Part shown: piece by piece, positions 33,776-46,017 of the stretch | Layout of the letters: each line of letters begins with the position of its first letter | Numbering within the stretch: the first letter of the stretch is position 1 | From: Larix kaempferi | Lineage: Eukaryota > Streptophyta > Pinopsida > Pinales > Pinaceae | Reading direction: 5' to 3' | Length of the DNA: 64,000 bases | NCBI GenBank assembly: GCA_027924585.1 | Contig: BSBM01001024.1 | Coordinates: 4,464,001 to 4,528,000, forward strand | Made by a program: the position numbers and the translations under genes | The notes under the pieces: generated by a model | Seen by the model: only the letters and a program-made list of their open reading frames with translations | The model's database searches: none | Told to the model about the DNA's origin: nothing

Positions 33776-34831
33776 CCTCTCTCCATGACAAATGCTAGTA
33801 TGAACTAGATATTCCTCCTTTACCTAGAAATCCTGCATTACTCTATTCCAATTGTGGAGAGGAGAGGCATGGAAAATACTCCTGCTGAAAGATTTGGGGA
33901 TATGAGGATGAGGTGAGTCCGCAACGCCTCAAAGGATAAAATGGGGTAAGACAAATCATGGGATATCAAACAAGCCAGGCACTTGGCCCACTTCTATTGT
34001 AATTCAATACCTAGTGCATCCAAGAAGGAAATTGAAACGACATAGAGGGAGATGTGAGAGGAAAAAGTCTTACCCTAGAATCGTAGTGTATTGGGGATTT
34101 TGAAGGGTGGATTATTGATCTAGACAACACTAGAGGTAGGATGGGTCTCTACAATAAAACCATGTATATATACTGGTCGGTAAACATGCCCTTGGAGAAA
34201 ACTTTGACCAAGAGAGGGGAAGCTTATGTAGACCTCCAGGGACAATTGGACGAAATTCATTCCCCTCAGGGGCATTCCCTATCACCTGAAGGTTATCGAG
34301 GCCAAACAAACTCTATTGTCCAGATATGTGGGAATCAAGTTCAAAATCATAAGAAAATCATGGGAGCCCTTAGTAAATACCCCAGTGAAGCCCCACTTCA
34401 TTGACCTGGAAGCGGATGAAGATTTGGATGTTGCTCACGGTGACCACGCCCAGAGGCCTTCCTCCTCGAGTCCTCCTACAAATTAATTTCTAGCCTTATG
34501 GTAGTTTACATCTAGCCCCTCTTAAGTTTTCAGATCATTCATGTTTTCATGTGGTTGGTTAAAATCGATAATGGCTATGTTTAGGTTTATGTCAGTCCTG
34601 CCTTTTTGGTATAAATTTTAAGAATGCTAGTTCCTCGCTGAGCAGAGCCTCAAGGGAGTTACTTGGATGATTATTATATGGTAAAATATATGTTAAACTC
34701 CCGACTCTCAACTCTCAGTTTGATCTGTTTTCCTTCGGGAGGGGCAACTAAGATCCCATTTTTTGTATATTATTGTATTTTAATAGAATAACAGGTACTA
34801 TCTTACTTACAAAAAAAAATGTTGTAATGTC

Positions 34832-34985
34832 AAGTAAGCAAAATAATCAGGGTGGCAACAACAAAGGTGATGTACATGTTTTACTTCAACATTTATATTG
34901 TGGATGTGTTATTTTCTTATCGTTATCTATAATTGGCCAATTATGTTTTTTTATTCATTTTATGATGTTGGAAATGAAAATTTAA
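34832..34985 (+). pseudogene. CACTA-type fragment, continuation after the LINE
   Basis: After the right copy of the target duplication the frame broken at 31432 resumes: NNNVVM lies across the duplication, followed by SSKQNNQGGNNKGDVH. Continuity of the protein across the LINE is independent support for the insertion. Beyond about 34890 the frame becomes hydrophobic and is probably non-coding. Confidence 0.5.
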
Positions 34986-36454
34986 CAACAATTTTCAACC
35001 ATCATATTGAAAAAATCCTAATAAAAATAATAAGGATGAAGATCCTCCTTCAATTTTGATCACCTTATATTAATACAAATGTAATGTAAGATGTTAAGAA
35101 AAAAATTAAATACTTAAATGCAAATTTAGTATAAATATTTAAGGATAATCTTAAAAACAATAATTTAATCGAAAAACATGTAAATATGTTTGATTCATTT
35201 GATCAAGTTTGTAAACATGTTGTGTGTGTGCGTGTATCGTTTTTTTGTACAACAAAGAATTCGAGTTGAAAAATCAAACATTATATTATGACAGTAAATG
35301 AGTGTTGCATAAAAACCAACATAGATCCATCTTAAACCATGTCTATCAAGCACCGAGAGGGATCCAATTTATTGAGGTGTATTTCTTTTTTTAAATTTAA
35401 ACTCAAAAAATTTGATCTCTCTTGATTTATAGATCGGGGTTTAAGTTTTAAGTTTTTCTTTTATAAATGAACATCTATTTTTTAATTACTTTTCATAATA
35501 TTTTAGCCGACATGAATTTTTTTAATTAAAAAAATTACTTTTTACGTTTTATCAGATGTAACGCTACATGTAACGGTACATACACGTTAGAACATCTCCC
35601 CCATACTGGGCTGTAGAACACCTCGTTTCACTCGGTGCAATCACATCATATGTATGTTAACTTTCATGTTGAAGATTCTTAAAAGGGAAAGTAAAGGTTA
35701 AATTTGATAAGATCATACTAGAAAAAATCTTTGTTTTGTCCATTTTACTTATCTATGCTTAGTATAATTCCAAATTAGATACCAAATAAATAATGTTAGC
35801 AATTTGACTCTAGTAAATAATTCCTAAACAACCTTGTTGTTATATTGGGTTGTATTCACGATTAGATGTGGATCGTCAAAGATGGTCATTGAATACTGTA
35901 TTATAAATTTACTTTATTTGTGAGCACAATATTGATTCGGGTTTTTCCTTTTTCTATCATCTCCTTATTTCTTGGTTATTCTTAATCTTCAACAACAACA
36001 TGTTGGACTATATCATCTTGTTTTCTCTACCAAGTTCACAGTTTAAGAAGCAGCTACAAAAAAAAATTGAGTGTGAAGAAACTTGTGCATGTGAAAATTT
36101 TATACTAATAAAATTTGTATGGTCATAGTTGTCTGCTTTACTAATAGTAGTAGTTGCAACTACCAAAGTGGTAGTTGATACGATATAATAAATGAAAAAG
36201 ACCATGTGTAAATGGCAATTGTATCCTATGTGACAGTGATCATAGGAAGAGAGAGAAAAGTGTGTCTTTAGTGATCTGTATATCATAGATTGGAGGTAGT
36301 TGAATGAAGTGGAATTACAAGTGAATTCAAGAAAAAAAGGAATAAAAAACCTTTCAATGATTGATGAGGTAGAAGATGAGTTGTGATGTATAGGGGTTGC
36401 AACTTGTAAAGATGGACGCTTAGGCACCAATTTAATTTTTAAAAAATAGAGGCT
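34986..36454. other. AT-rich spacer, nothing recognised
   Basis: No gene or element ends recognised. A 140-codon minus-strand frame (36008-36430) is Ser/Thr/His/Phe-rich and low in complexity, without motif; I regard it as chance. Confidence 0.5.
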
Positions 36455-37537
36455 TGTTGCAACATATTGATTAAAGCGATATTTATGGTAATTTTTTCAG
36501 GAATATTAATAACCCTAGTTATCTTTGGGCAATATCACCACAAAGCAATACCCATAAAAGAAAACCCAAACGTTCATGCACTAAAGAAACTTTCAATCTT
36601 TACACAAATTTTGAATGGGCAAGTAGGTTAACGATTAACTCACCTGGATCAAAACATTTGATGAAGAACCCCGCTGGATGTAACTGCTCCAATATTTCTC
36701 ATCCAAATCTCCAAGAGATAACCTGAAAGTGGACAAATATATAACAAAAATCAATTACTGTTGCAAAGATTGGAATTACATAAAGATTTGCAAAATGACA
36801 CATCCAAATTTCAACAATTATAATCTATAATTTAATACTTGAAATGGACAAAAAAGAGATATGTTTTATATATAAATAACAACAATATAAAAATATAAAT
36901 ATGTCACATGATTCTCGCCGAGGCACCATTCTGAAACTAATGTCCGAGTTCTTCCATCTGATTCCTTGCACACTCAACATCCAATCCAGATTATTCCTTC
37001 ATAAATATGCTCAAGAGAATCCCTAACATTCTCTAACACAATACCAACTCTCAAGAATGATTGGAAAGACTATTTTCCAGATATGTGAAAGGGAGTTTGC
37101 AAACCAGGATAAAGAGGGTTTTAGATCTTGATTTCAATTGAACAACATGAGGGCATAATCTCCAATACCCAATGCTTGTTTTTCTTTCACTTATGCCTCT
37201 TTTATACTAATAGGGAGGTAGTTAGGGAAGTTGGAGACAATTACTTGTGGGCTTGGGACAAATGGGAATGGTTGAAACCAAAATTTTTCCCATAAAGTAA
37301 CTTATTTTTATTTTTTACCCTCGAACATACATGTACGCGGGATAGACATAGGAAAATCATATATATGCAATCTAGCAGTGCAATAGGGTGTGTACAACTT
37401 GAAATATTAGTTTTTAAGAATATTTTCAAATGAAGTATTGTTCATAAATCATAAGGGATTAAGGGAGTCTACAAAAATGGGAAAATGGATAATATCAGAC
37501 CATCTATGGGAAAAGTGTGACAAAAGATGATATAACA
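36455..37537 (-). repeat. Probable 3' LTR of the inverted element
   Basis: On the minus strand it starts TGTTATATCATC, directly after the polypurine block, and may end TGTTGCAACA at 36455, giving 1,083 bp. A minus-strand TATA-like TATAAAAGAGG lies near 37205. The start shares TGTTATA with the other copy's LTR, but most of the remaining sequence has diverged, so it is a different subfamily. The inner end is uncertain. Confidence 0.5.
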
Positions 37538-37553
37538 GATGCCCCCTAATGTG
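37538..37553 (-). other. Polypurine block of the inverted element
   Basis: The plus strand reads GATGCCCCCTAATGTG, the reverse complement of CACATTAGGGGGCATC found at the 3' LTR of the direct copy. Confidence 0.75.
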
Positions 37554-38959
37554 TGAGTTCAGAGGGGTACTAGATGATGGCTTAAATATATTATAACCCT
37601 TTTAGAAGTGAGTACAAAAGTGACCCAAATAAAAGTTCCCTTAAATCCTCCATAGGCGGCACCTGCAATGGATCAAGTAAGAACTCTCTCTTCTTGAGGC
37701 AGGAATACCCATGCTCATGAGTAAACAAAACCTTGGCCTCCAAATCAATTACACTACAGCTCCATGAGGTATATAAAAATAGTGATCATGGCCATGAAGA
37801 TACACATTGGATCCATGTCAAAAAATAGATAATATCCATGAAGATACACAATGGATCTATGTCTTAGAATCAAATGAAGGTATTTGGAAATAACACTGAA
37901 CACATCAATATCCATAAGAATCACTGCCAAAATAAGTGTGAATGGTAATCCAACACAAACAAAAGTCATAGCATAAATATGTGATGCTATATATGGACTC
38001 GAGGTGGTCTTTAAACCAACCAATATGGGTACGAGTCTAAACTATGTGAATAGATGTCCTGAAATCAAACATAGTAAGACACCATTTGATTACCAGTCAT
38101 TGAAGTATACTGTTAACAAATGTGAGTCAACTCACCGATAATGATAATGAGAGGAAAGGTACCTAGTACAATCTAACAAATGTGAATACATATGTTGACG
38201 TCGAACACCTATAGACTCTAATGATCGAGGTAAATTGATGTATTCCCACTATCGATAGAGAGGAAACTTGCCATTGATGACTGCAAGCTCTAAGGTACTA
38301 AAAGGACTCTAGATCACTATCCCAAAATATATGTTTTGGAGTTGATGGGATGTGGTTTGTTGGAAGGAGGGAATTAAGGAATTCCCCATCATCCAACACG
38401 AGGTAGTAGCATAAGGTACGAGATTTGGTGGGAACAAACTGATGATTCTGAAATGTACTTGACACGGGAAGGTTGACATACTAAAGTCAAGAGTTTTAAG
38501 GATTGGACGACACAGGCTAAAACTTCCCTTGAACATTAGCACGGAACAATAAATGACTAAGGTAGCAATGAATCAAGAATGAACACGACATAAGTAAGTG
38601 ATGCATGATACATCAATAGAATGCTCCTTAATAAATGGAATATTAACCAGTTGCTAGATATAATGCATAAATGAGTTAATCTTCCTAAAGTCATACTAAA
38701 ACCCAAATTGCAGAGACATAGACTCAAGATAATATGCTTTGTTCAAGGGCAAAACAACTTGCTTCTAGACATAAATAAGAACATGAATCTAAAGAATAAA
38801 AGTATACTATAGTACAAAGGAGGAAACAAGTGTCAGGGACAAGAAAACTAATTCCAAGTGTAGGGAACAAACCTATGCATAATGCAAGGAGCATGAGTAA
38901 GATAAAGACACTCAGGGTCTGTTTCCTCCTGGTAACTAGGTGTCAAGTTGCAAAGGCAA

Positions 38960-39080
38960 AATTATATAAGGCTTAACGATAATGAGATAAAAAGTGATGG
39001 CTCCCAATAGTGAGGGCTTAACGATAATGATGTGAGATAATGAGATAATGATGTGAGTGCTTAACGATAGTGAGATAATT
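38960..39080. repeat. Short interspersed repeats of TTAACGATAATGAG
   Basis: GGCTTAACGATAATGAGATAA, GGCTTAACGATAATGATGTGAG, and GCTTAACGATAGTGAGATAA-like words recur within 120 bp, interleaved with GATAATGATGTGAG. It lies in the 3' non-coding part of the inverted element. Confidence 0.6.
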
Positions 39081-39487
39081 AGTTGGAATTAGGCTCAAAA
39101 GAGCAAGGAGGAAAGATGCAAATGCATTTACAACACAAAAATGGGAGACTTATAGGTAATGGCCAAAACTACATGAGAAACAGAGGCATGTAGATTCTTC
39201 TCAAAGTCACAGTAAAACTAAAAAGGCTCCCAAGCCAATGAGAAAAAAATCAGCATGGGTACCAAAATGAAAAAAGCATGTTGACTACAATGTCCCATGT
39301 TATGTAGTCTCTTATATCATACTGGTGCAAAATGCAGATAAAGATGGTTGATATCGACCCTATGGAGAATTTGGGTAGCAAAAGGTTCAAATGAATCATA
39401 AAAGAGGGGATGCCTAAACCTATATGCAAGTTTATGAAAATACCTGATCAGATCAAGCAATGTACATAAAATGATCCCTAAGAAACC

Positions 39488-41647
39488 ATGAATCCAACTA
39501 AATTGTTGTCTTCAAGAAACAACAATACCATAATCATATCTAAAAAATCTAAAAAGAAAGATCTGATATGTGTCACTTTGGTAGAAGTATGTTCAACTTT
39601 AACATCTTCAACAATATTTATTACCAAGGAAGAGTTTACCAGTGAAGACTCGCAATCACCAAGGCTTGAGGACCTACAATCAAGAAGATCAAAATCAAAA
39701 GCAAAATCGGGACTGGATTTGATTTCAACTTAGTCCAATATGGGGATATCATCTTTGGAAAGGATGTAAAAATCTAAAGGAATGTCAGAATCTATCATAT
39801 CCTCTAAGAAAGCTTCATTTAAATGAAGTGTATCATCCTAGAGAGAACATATGTCAAGAAATTTAGTTGGAACAATAGGGTGGAGAGTAGGCTCTAATTC
39901 CCCCATTGGATGAATCACTTGGTCAACTGTTGAGATCAAGTCCAAAGAAGGTAAGCATGAATACAAAGGCTTATTCTCAGTAGAAATTGGACACAAGGAA
40001 TATAAGGCCACATAATTCACCTGTGGTGGGGTAGCATCTACTGAAACACTAGTAACTAACAAAGGATATACTTGTTCTAAAGTTGACAATGAGAAGGATC
40101 AACAAATCCAAGTTAATCAATAGTGACAATGATTCGATTGTGAGGAAAATAAATCACACAAAAAAATGTAGACACCAAAACGTTCATAGCATATAAGTAA
40201 TCATGCCCAAGGAGCATATTAAAGTTGAAAGGCTCTTCCATAACCATAAAGTCGACTAAGACATCCTTACCACCTAAGGTAATAGGAAATTGAGGAAGAA
40301 ATCCCAAAGTTTCTTTAGGTATTCTATCAAAAGCCAGCAGATGATAAACAGTCTGCACAAGGTTGGGAGATCCCATACCTTTCCAAGAATATGCGGATAA
40401 AATACTAACAAAGGCTCCTTCATCTACAATACAACGAGCAACCGTTTAGTGTTTAACTTGAACCCTTATTTGAAAAGGTGTAGTAGAAGGAAGGTGAGGA
40501 TCAACTAGACTATTCCAATCAAAGGAAGCAATCCCAGAGCTTTGTGGGGGTCCATTAAAAAAGAATGGAGTGCGCCCTTGTCCAGAAAGTTATGAACTGG
40601 CAGTGAGGAAAACTTGAGTAGTAGACACATCAATATCTAAAGGAAGAGCCGGATTGAATGAATATTGCATTGGTTTGACCACTTGATGCTTATCACTCTC
40701 CAAAGGAAGAGTGGGAACGATCAAAGAGTGTGTTGGTTCAATCACTTCAAAATCAACACTCTCCAAGGGAGAAGTGGAATCAATCAAAGATTGCATTGAA
40801 TTGATCACTTCATCAACCAAAGGTTGAATAGGATATTGGGAAATCATAGGTTGTTCAGGAGAAGAAGATCCTTGAGACACGGACCGCACTCTTTGTACCT
40901 ATGGAACAGCAGGTCACATGTGAGTAAGGTGATCTCCCTTGCAAGGATTACAAGGTAACTTAGCCTTGTGTCGTATTCATTTAGACTTCTCAATAGTGTC
41001 AACGTGTCCAACATGACTCACATTGGCTGATAGTTTGCCCCTAACATGACTTGTAGCGGTTGGTTGCTTGCCCCAACATGATTTGCAATTGTTGGTAGCT
41101 TGTCTCCAGTATGACTTGCAGTGATCAATGACGTGTCCTACACATGACTAGCAGTGATTGATGACATACTTTCAGTATGACTTGCAGTGACTGAAATTTT
41201 TACCCCAGCATGACTTGTAGTGTCTGGTTGTGGGTTTCCAGTATGACTGGTAGTGACTGAATAAGTGCCCCTACCATGAATTGTATAGGTTGGGGAATTG
41301 CCCCCTTGTTTTCACATATTCTTCTTATTCTTCCACAGTCTATTCCTTTTAGACTATTGGTTTCTAGTAACAAAACTTTCACCACATGAGGTAGAAGGAG
41401 GAGGAGAATATGTTATTGAATCAGGCATAGGGTTTTGATTCCCTTGATATAAAGTGGTTGCTTGAGAATAATCAAGAGCATTCAATACATTCGAAGTGGA
41501 AGAAAACCAAACCGATAGCCCCATAATGAATCTAGGAAGATTCAAAGTGGCCATCAAGGTAGCACCAACGTTCCCAACAAATAGAAAAGCACAAGGAGCC
41601 CCTTAGGAAGGGGTCCCTTGGTTGGTGTCCATAGGAACCTTATCCAT
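39488..41647 (-). pseudogene. gag-like/protease protein of the inverted element
   Basis: Homologue of the protein at 16556-18670, opening with an ATG at 41647 followed by DTNQGTPS and a stop. Recognisable in order: LMATLNLPRF (about 41557), PPPSTSCGES (about 41390), five or six 11-residue His units (about 41290-41000, one containing a stop and the last disrupted by a frame change), a zinc motif CNPCKGDHLTH (about 40920-40960), an acidic linker with repeated QSL-containing units (40590-40889), the protease core VDEGAFVSILS (about 40400-40430), then LLGHDYLYAM and the family tail. The reading continues past the position where the direct copy stops. Several stops and shifts make it inactive. The same Asp-Glu-Gly protease motif as in the direct copy shows it is not a random mutation. 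Confidence 0.75.
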
Positions 41648-41900
41648 AAGTTCTGACTCAAAAAGCAAGAAATCTCTAAGGCCAACTAAGCACAAACAAC
41701 AAACCACTAGCAAAAGTCCTAAGAATATCAACCAATCAAACCAAGGGCCTTTTGAAGTTCAGCGTGGGTTGATTAAGTCCCAAAACCAAACAACAAAGGT
41801 ATGAAAGCTGTTACCAATGCCTCCGCTAATATCCATTCTTGGTGCAAGTCACCCCACGAGGTAAGGGACACCCTCCAAGGCATAGAAAATTTTAGGGTCG

Positions 41901-42219
41901 AAATTTCACCCATGAGTGAAATTTAGGGGTTTGAAATTTTTAATGGGCGAATTTTTAATATAGGAGGAGTTATTTATAGTTATTATGAATTATCCCACTA
42001 TTCATTATAAAATAAATATCCTAAAAATATTTTGCCCAATCTTATTTGTCAAGAATATGAGGGAAAAATGGTTTTATCCCATTTAATTTTTCCCTTGAAG
42101 TGTCAATCGTCCAGATTTATAGAACAATAATAACTTCTAAATCCCCATTGGCCAATGGTTTCCAACAATGGTGGTTTCCAGAACCCACATTTCCCCTTAT
42201 TTCTAGCAATGATAGTTTC
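41901..42219. other. Spacer, left flank of the solo LTR
   Basis: AT-rich with short inverted words (GAAATTTCACCCATGAGTGA). The last 40 bp are the left part of a host tandem repeat that continues after the solo LTR. Confidence 0.4.
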
Positions 42220-42870
42220 TGTTGAAATATTGTAACTTCTAAGAATATTATATTTGTACTTTATTATTCCGAAGATGTTCCATTCCTCCGTGGAGACCCT
42301 ATTGTATATCTAGAGATGTTTGTTCCTCCGAGAGAATGTGGTAACTAGGGTTATTAGATCTCCCATGTGAGGTCGTCCCTGACTTCGTTGTTTAGGGGTT
42401 ATTAGACTCTCTTAGGAGAGGTTGGCCCCATTAGGGTGAAAAGTCAATTAGAACACAAGTATAAATAGAGGAGGTGTGTTCCTCATTTATACCATTCATT
42501 CACTCACTTGTGATTGGCACATAGGAGAGAGAGAGGTTTGCATAGGAGGAGAAGGAGCTCTTGTTGAGGACTACATCTTTGTATTGGTTGATTATCTATA
42601 TTGAGGAAAGCTTTGCTGGGTTTTATACCCCATGAGGGTTTCCCAGGGTAAATCTTTGTCTATCTTGTGATTGTGTTTCTTTCAGTGATCTTGCTTGTGA
42701 AATTAGGCTAAACTTAATAGTTTCTAAAGCCCCATTCACTCCCAATTTATAGCAAGGAGTTATTTGTCCTTTCTGTGAACCCACATTCCCCCTTATTTCT
42801 AGCAATGGTAGTTTGTAAAGCCCTTTCACCCCAATTTATAGCAAGGATTTATTTGTCATTTCTATAAATT
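42181..42870. repeat. Host tandem repeat (about 100 bp) interrupted by the solo LTR
   Basis: The unit GAACCCACATTCCCC...TTTCTAGCAATGGTAGTTT...AAAGCCC...AATTTATAGCAAGGA occurs from 42181 (interrupted at 42219, resuming at 42720) and again from about 42777 to 42870. Removing the LTR and one GTTTC restores continuity between the halves of the first unit. Confidence 0.75.
42220..42719 (+). repeat. Solo LTR, about 500 bp
   Basis: Starts TGTTGAAATATTGTAAC and is flanked by GTTTC on both sides (42215-42219 and 42720-42724; the match extends to ATAGTTTC). A TATA box, TATAAATAG, is at 42460 and a CCATGAGGGTTTCCC word is near 42630. The 3' end reads CTTAATA, so the usual terminal CA seems mutated. Start and size suit a Ty1/copia LTR, but no internal region remains to prove it. 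Confidence 0.72.
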
Positions 42871-44730
42871 GAGATTTATATTCATATTCTGAACAATTTT
42901 TTTAAAGTGTTAGATATATGATCATTTTATTTATTTATTATTGATTCATTTTTTGGGATGGTAGATTTTTCTTCCATTCATTTGCTGTTATGGACATTGG
43001 TTCCATAATTTTGAAATTCCATGCATTTCCATGGGCTTGAACAAGATTTGATTTGGACTTTGATATTGCATACACCATAGACAAATGCTCCTAATCCGAA
43101 GGTAATTTTATTCCTGTGATTTTCCAAAGGAAATTTTATTAATGTGATTTTTGGTTTTGTTTTTGTTTTTTTAAATCCCAGAATGCTCATCATTCACATG
43201 TGGTTTAGATCAGGCATATGTTGGTAGTCTCCAGTAATTTTTTGTGAATACAAACAATTTTATTTGTTCCAGATCAAGTATGTTCATCATGTTTTATTTG
43301 TTCCATATCATTGTTCTCTTTTTTTTTCCAGTTCATGTTTGTGGCATTTGAGTTTTGCATGAGTCTCATATCAGATTAGTTTTTTTAAGAAGATATGCGA
43401 GGTGATTTGGACACAAAATCTCACCTAATTCTATCAATAAGATATGCTAGGTGATTTGTACCCAAAATATCTACTAGTACCCATTGGTTTTAGGGTTGTG
43501 GTGTTATTTTGTGTTTATGTTGATTTTATGGGATAATTATTCCCTTCTTTGACCTATTTTGTGTGAATAAGTATTAGTAACATATTTACTAGAGTTAACA
43601 AAAATAGAATATAGTTAACAAAAACAATGTACAATTGGTTCCAATGGTTTTGGTTGATCTTGAATTTAAAAACTCATTTTATCCCTACATTTCAAAGTGC
43701 CTTTGAGACTTTTTATTTCTAGTATTACATGGAGTTTGTCCAAACAAAATGTTTAATCCTAATAACATACATTCTATATATGAAATGAAGGTACTAATAT
43801 TTAGTCAATCATAGAAAATTTGATCTGTAGTAACTAATGAACATACTGATATCAATCACACAAAATTTGATCCGTAGTAATTACTACAGGAGGCCACTTA
43901 GATTAGTTCACATTAAATTTACAGTGAATCTTGGAGTTCTTAGTTAAGAACCCAAACCTTCCATGCATAGAAGGTTATTACTGGCAACAAATATTGTGGA
44001 TAATATATAATGTCAATCTCTACCTAGTTTCACTGTATCGTACTACAAGATTTTGTTGTAATCAACACCCAAATACTCTTCCAAAACAAAGAAAACAATT
44101 GGTAGTGAGAGAGGGTGTCGTGGTTAAGATAAGATAAAAGGATGATTGAAATGACTTGAACACATTGCAAATATGGTTACATAGACTATGGATAATTAAG
44201 ATGGTATGGGATGGATAGTTTGAGATGGAATAATTGGTCATTTGCTTGAGCATTCTTTTGGAGAAAATGAAAAGAATGCCTACATGTTTATTGTTGTTTC
44301 AAAAATGTTTCTGTGACATATATTAATAAAATTACATACTATGAAATTATTAAATTTTCATTGTACCTTTAAATATTTTAGTGATAACGATGTTGGATCC
44401 ACTTCCAGTTGATTCCACGATGGTCATCAAATTGCATAATGAATGTTTTGTTGGGTAAAGGATGCCTTGAGAAAAAGGATGGAAATGATGCATCTATTCT
44501 CCATGCTAAATCATCTTCATGTTCATTTCCAATTATCTCTATCTACCTATGTTTGCTTTAAAAAAATGCGATCTCGTCTGAAACAAATTCGAATTCGTCG
44601 AATATTCGTTGTAGGTGTAATACGGATACGGATTCTTACTAATAGATAATTAAATTTTGGATTAACCTTTAACATGTGATTATCATATCAACCTCAAAAT
44701 AAGTCATCTTTTGGATCCTATTCTACAATA
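42871..44730. other. AT-rich spacer, nothing recognised
   Basis: No gene recognised; open frames of 63-71 codons show no motif. GTAATTACTAC / GTAGTAACTAATG words near 43825-43885 belong to a loose local duplication (AAATTTGATC(T/C)GTAGTAA twice). Confidence 0.5.
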
Positions 44731-44846
44731 GTTATGCATGCCTAAGTTATGCACGCAACCTAACTTTTGCACACAGCCTAAGTTATGCACGCAACCTAAC
44801 TTATGCTGGAATGCACACAACCTATCCTAACTTATGCATGCAACTG
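44731..44846. repeat. Minisatellite, about 21-bp units
   Basis: Five or so degenerate units of TAAGTTATGCACGCAACC / CCTAACTTATGCATGCAAC. Confidence 0.75.
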
Positions 44847-44925
44847 AGTTTTTTTTAGAGCTGCATTGAGAAAGGAACGCTTGAAGGTTTGACCCTATGA
44901 CAACCTGACCCTTTCACAGTTCCCC

Positions 44926-46017
44926 ATGGCAACTGGTGAGGGCGGATCGATGTCGTACTCTTCATCGATCCCCACCGACGTTGACGCCTTTACTCGATTA
45001 GTATCTTCGCAGAGCAAGAAGGAAGCCAGTGGAGCCCCCTGAAGTTTGTCAAGTGGTTTGAATATGTGCCCGTTGTTGCCCTACCACCGGAGGATACAAT
45101 TCAGGTTGCACTTTCATTGGCAGATTGTGCTCTGATAGGGTAGTTCACCGGCCTTTGGTCATCCCCGAGATCCACCGAAAGCTAGGTTCAGAGCAACTAG
45201 AGGCCTCTGATTACCCAAAACGTAGCTTCATACTCAGTAGGTCGAGGTTATTTTTTGTTTGACTTTGAGTCGAAGATAGATCAGGACTTAATCTTTCGTA
45301 ATGGCCCTTACTTCATGGGGCCGCAAGGTCTCTATCTAAACAAATGGATGCCGAATTTTGACCCTGAGGCAGATATTCCAAAATCCGTCTGAGTCTGGGT
45401 CAGGCTTCCAAGCCTGCCAATGCATTGCTGGAACCCAAAATATCTAAAACCAATTGGAAACGCCTTGGGAAGATTTATTGACATGGCAAGTCCCAAAGAC
45501 CAATACGCCTACGCTCGGATTTGTGTGGAGGTAGATCTTGAATCTGGTTTACCTGAGGCTATCAAGATTACATTCGGAACCTGGTATCATTTTCTAAAGT
45601 TGGATTACGAACAGCTACCATTCAAATGCAGATGTTTCCATGAATATGGGCATTTTATCCGCGAGGCATTTTCTCCGCAACTGCTCTCATAAACAGGAAT
45701 CTCAACAGGAAAAGGAAGAAGGGTGGCAAGCAATAAAGAAAACCAAGTCGAACCCAACGGGCAGGAAAGCGTCAAGAAAAGAGATAAAAAAGAATGTGCA
45801 GGGGAAATCCCCTTCGGAAGAAAATCCTGTACTCCAGAAGGCCAAAGGGAATAGCTTTGAACCTCTGGTTATTATAGAGGAAACTAACAATGAGGAAATC
45901 AAAGATCCTGAAAAAGAAGTCGCTCCACCAACTCAATCCGAGAAATATGTCGCCCCTTCTACTCACTTAGATTCAGGAGCATCGGTGGTAAAGGAACACA
46001 AGGGCTTCACTCAATAA
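44926..46017 (+). pseudogene. L1-type LINE ORF1 (DUF4283-like, zinc knuckle), N-terminal part
   Basis: ORF1 of plant L1 elements encodes an RNA-binding protein that coats LINE RNA. An ATG in good context (CCCCATGGCA) at 44926 opens a frame that soon stops; the frames that follow read GYFLFDFESKIDQDLIFRNG (about 45245) and WVRLPSLPMHCWNPKYLKPIG (about 45400), the typical DUF4283 pattern. At about 45595-45660 comes LDYEQLPFKCRCFHEYGHF, the zinc-knuckle region, with its last Cys replaced. A +1 frame change then leads into a Lys/Glu-rich linker (45640-46017, ending KGFTQ). Stops and the shift make it inactive. Confidence 0.78.

Larger units (their letters stand above)
31433..34819 (+). mobile_element. 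5'-truncated LINE carrying a nested TRIM
   Basis: Begins exactly after the left target duplication and ends in nine A residues (34811-34819) before the right copy. It keeps only the 3' end of a plant LINE: an RNase H domain, a Cys-rich C-terminal region split by the TRIM at 32370-33775, and a 3' untranslated region. Severe 5' truncation is usual for LINE insertions. Without the TRIM the remaining LINE is about 1.98 kb. Confidence 0.85.
36455..41900 (-). mobile_element. Inverted, 5'-incomplete copy of the RT-less gag-protease element
   Basis: Read on the minus strand it has the same order as 13529-21573: gag-like N-terminus, 11-residue His repeats, zinc motif, protease, repeat-poor 3' region, the conserved polypurine block and an LTR. 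The 3' non-coding part (about 38100-38300) is recognisable as the reverse complement of about 19965-20170. No 5' LTR or primer site was identified on the right, so the 5' boundary near 41900 is approximate. Again there is no RT, RNase H or integrase. Confidence 0.75.

Noticed and set aside
36008-36430. 140-codon minus-strand frame
   Set aside because: Low-complexity Ser/Thr/His/Phe composition, no domain, no conserved context.
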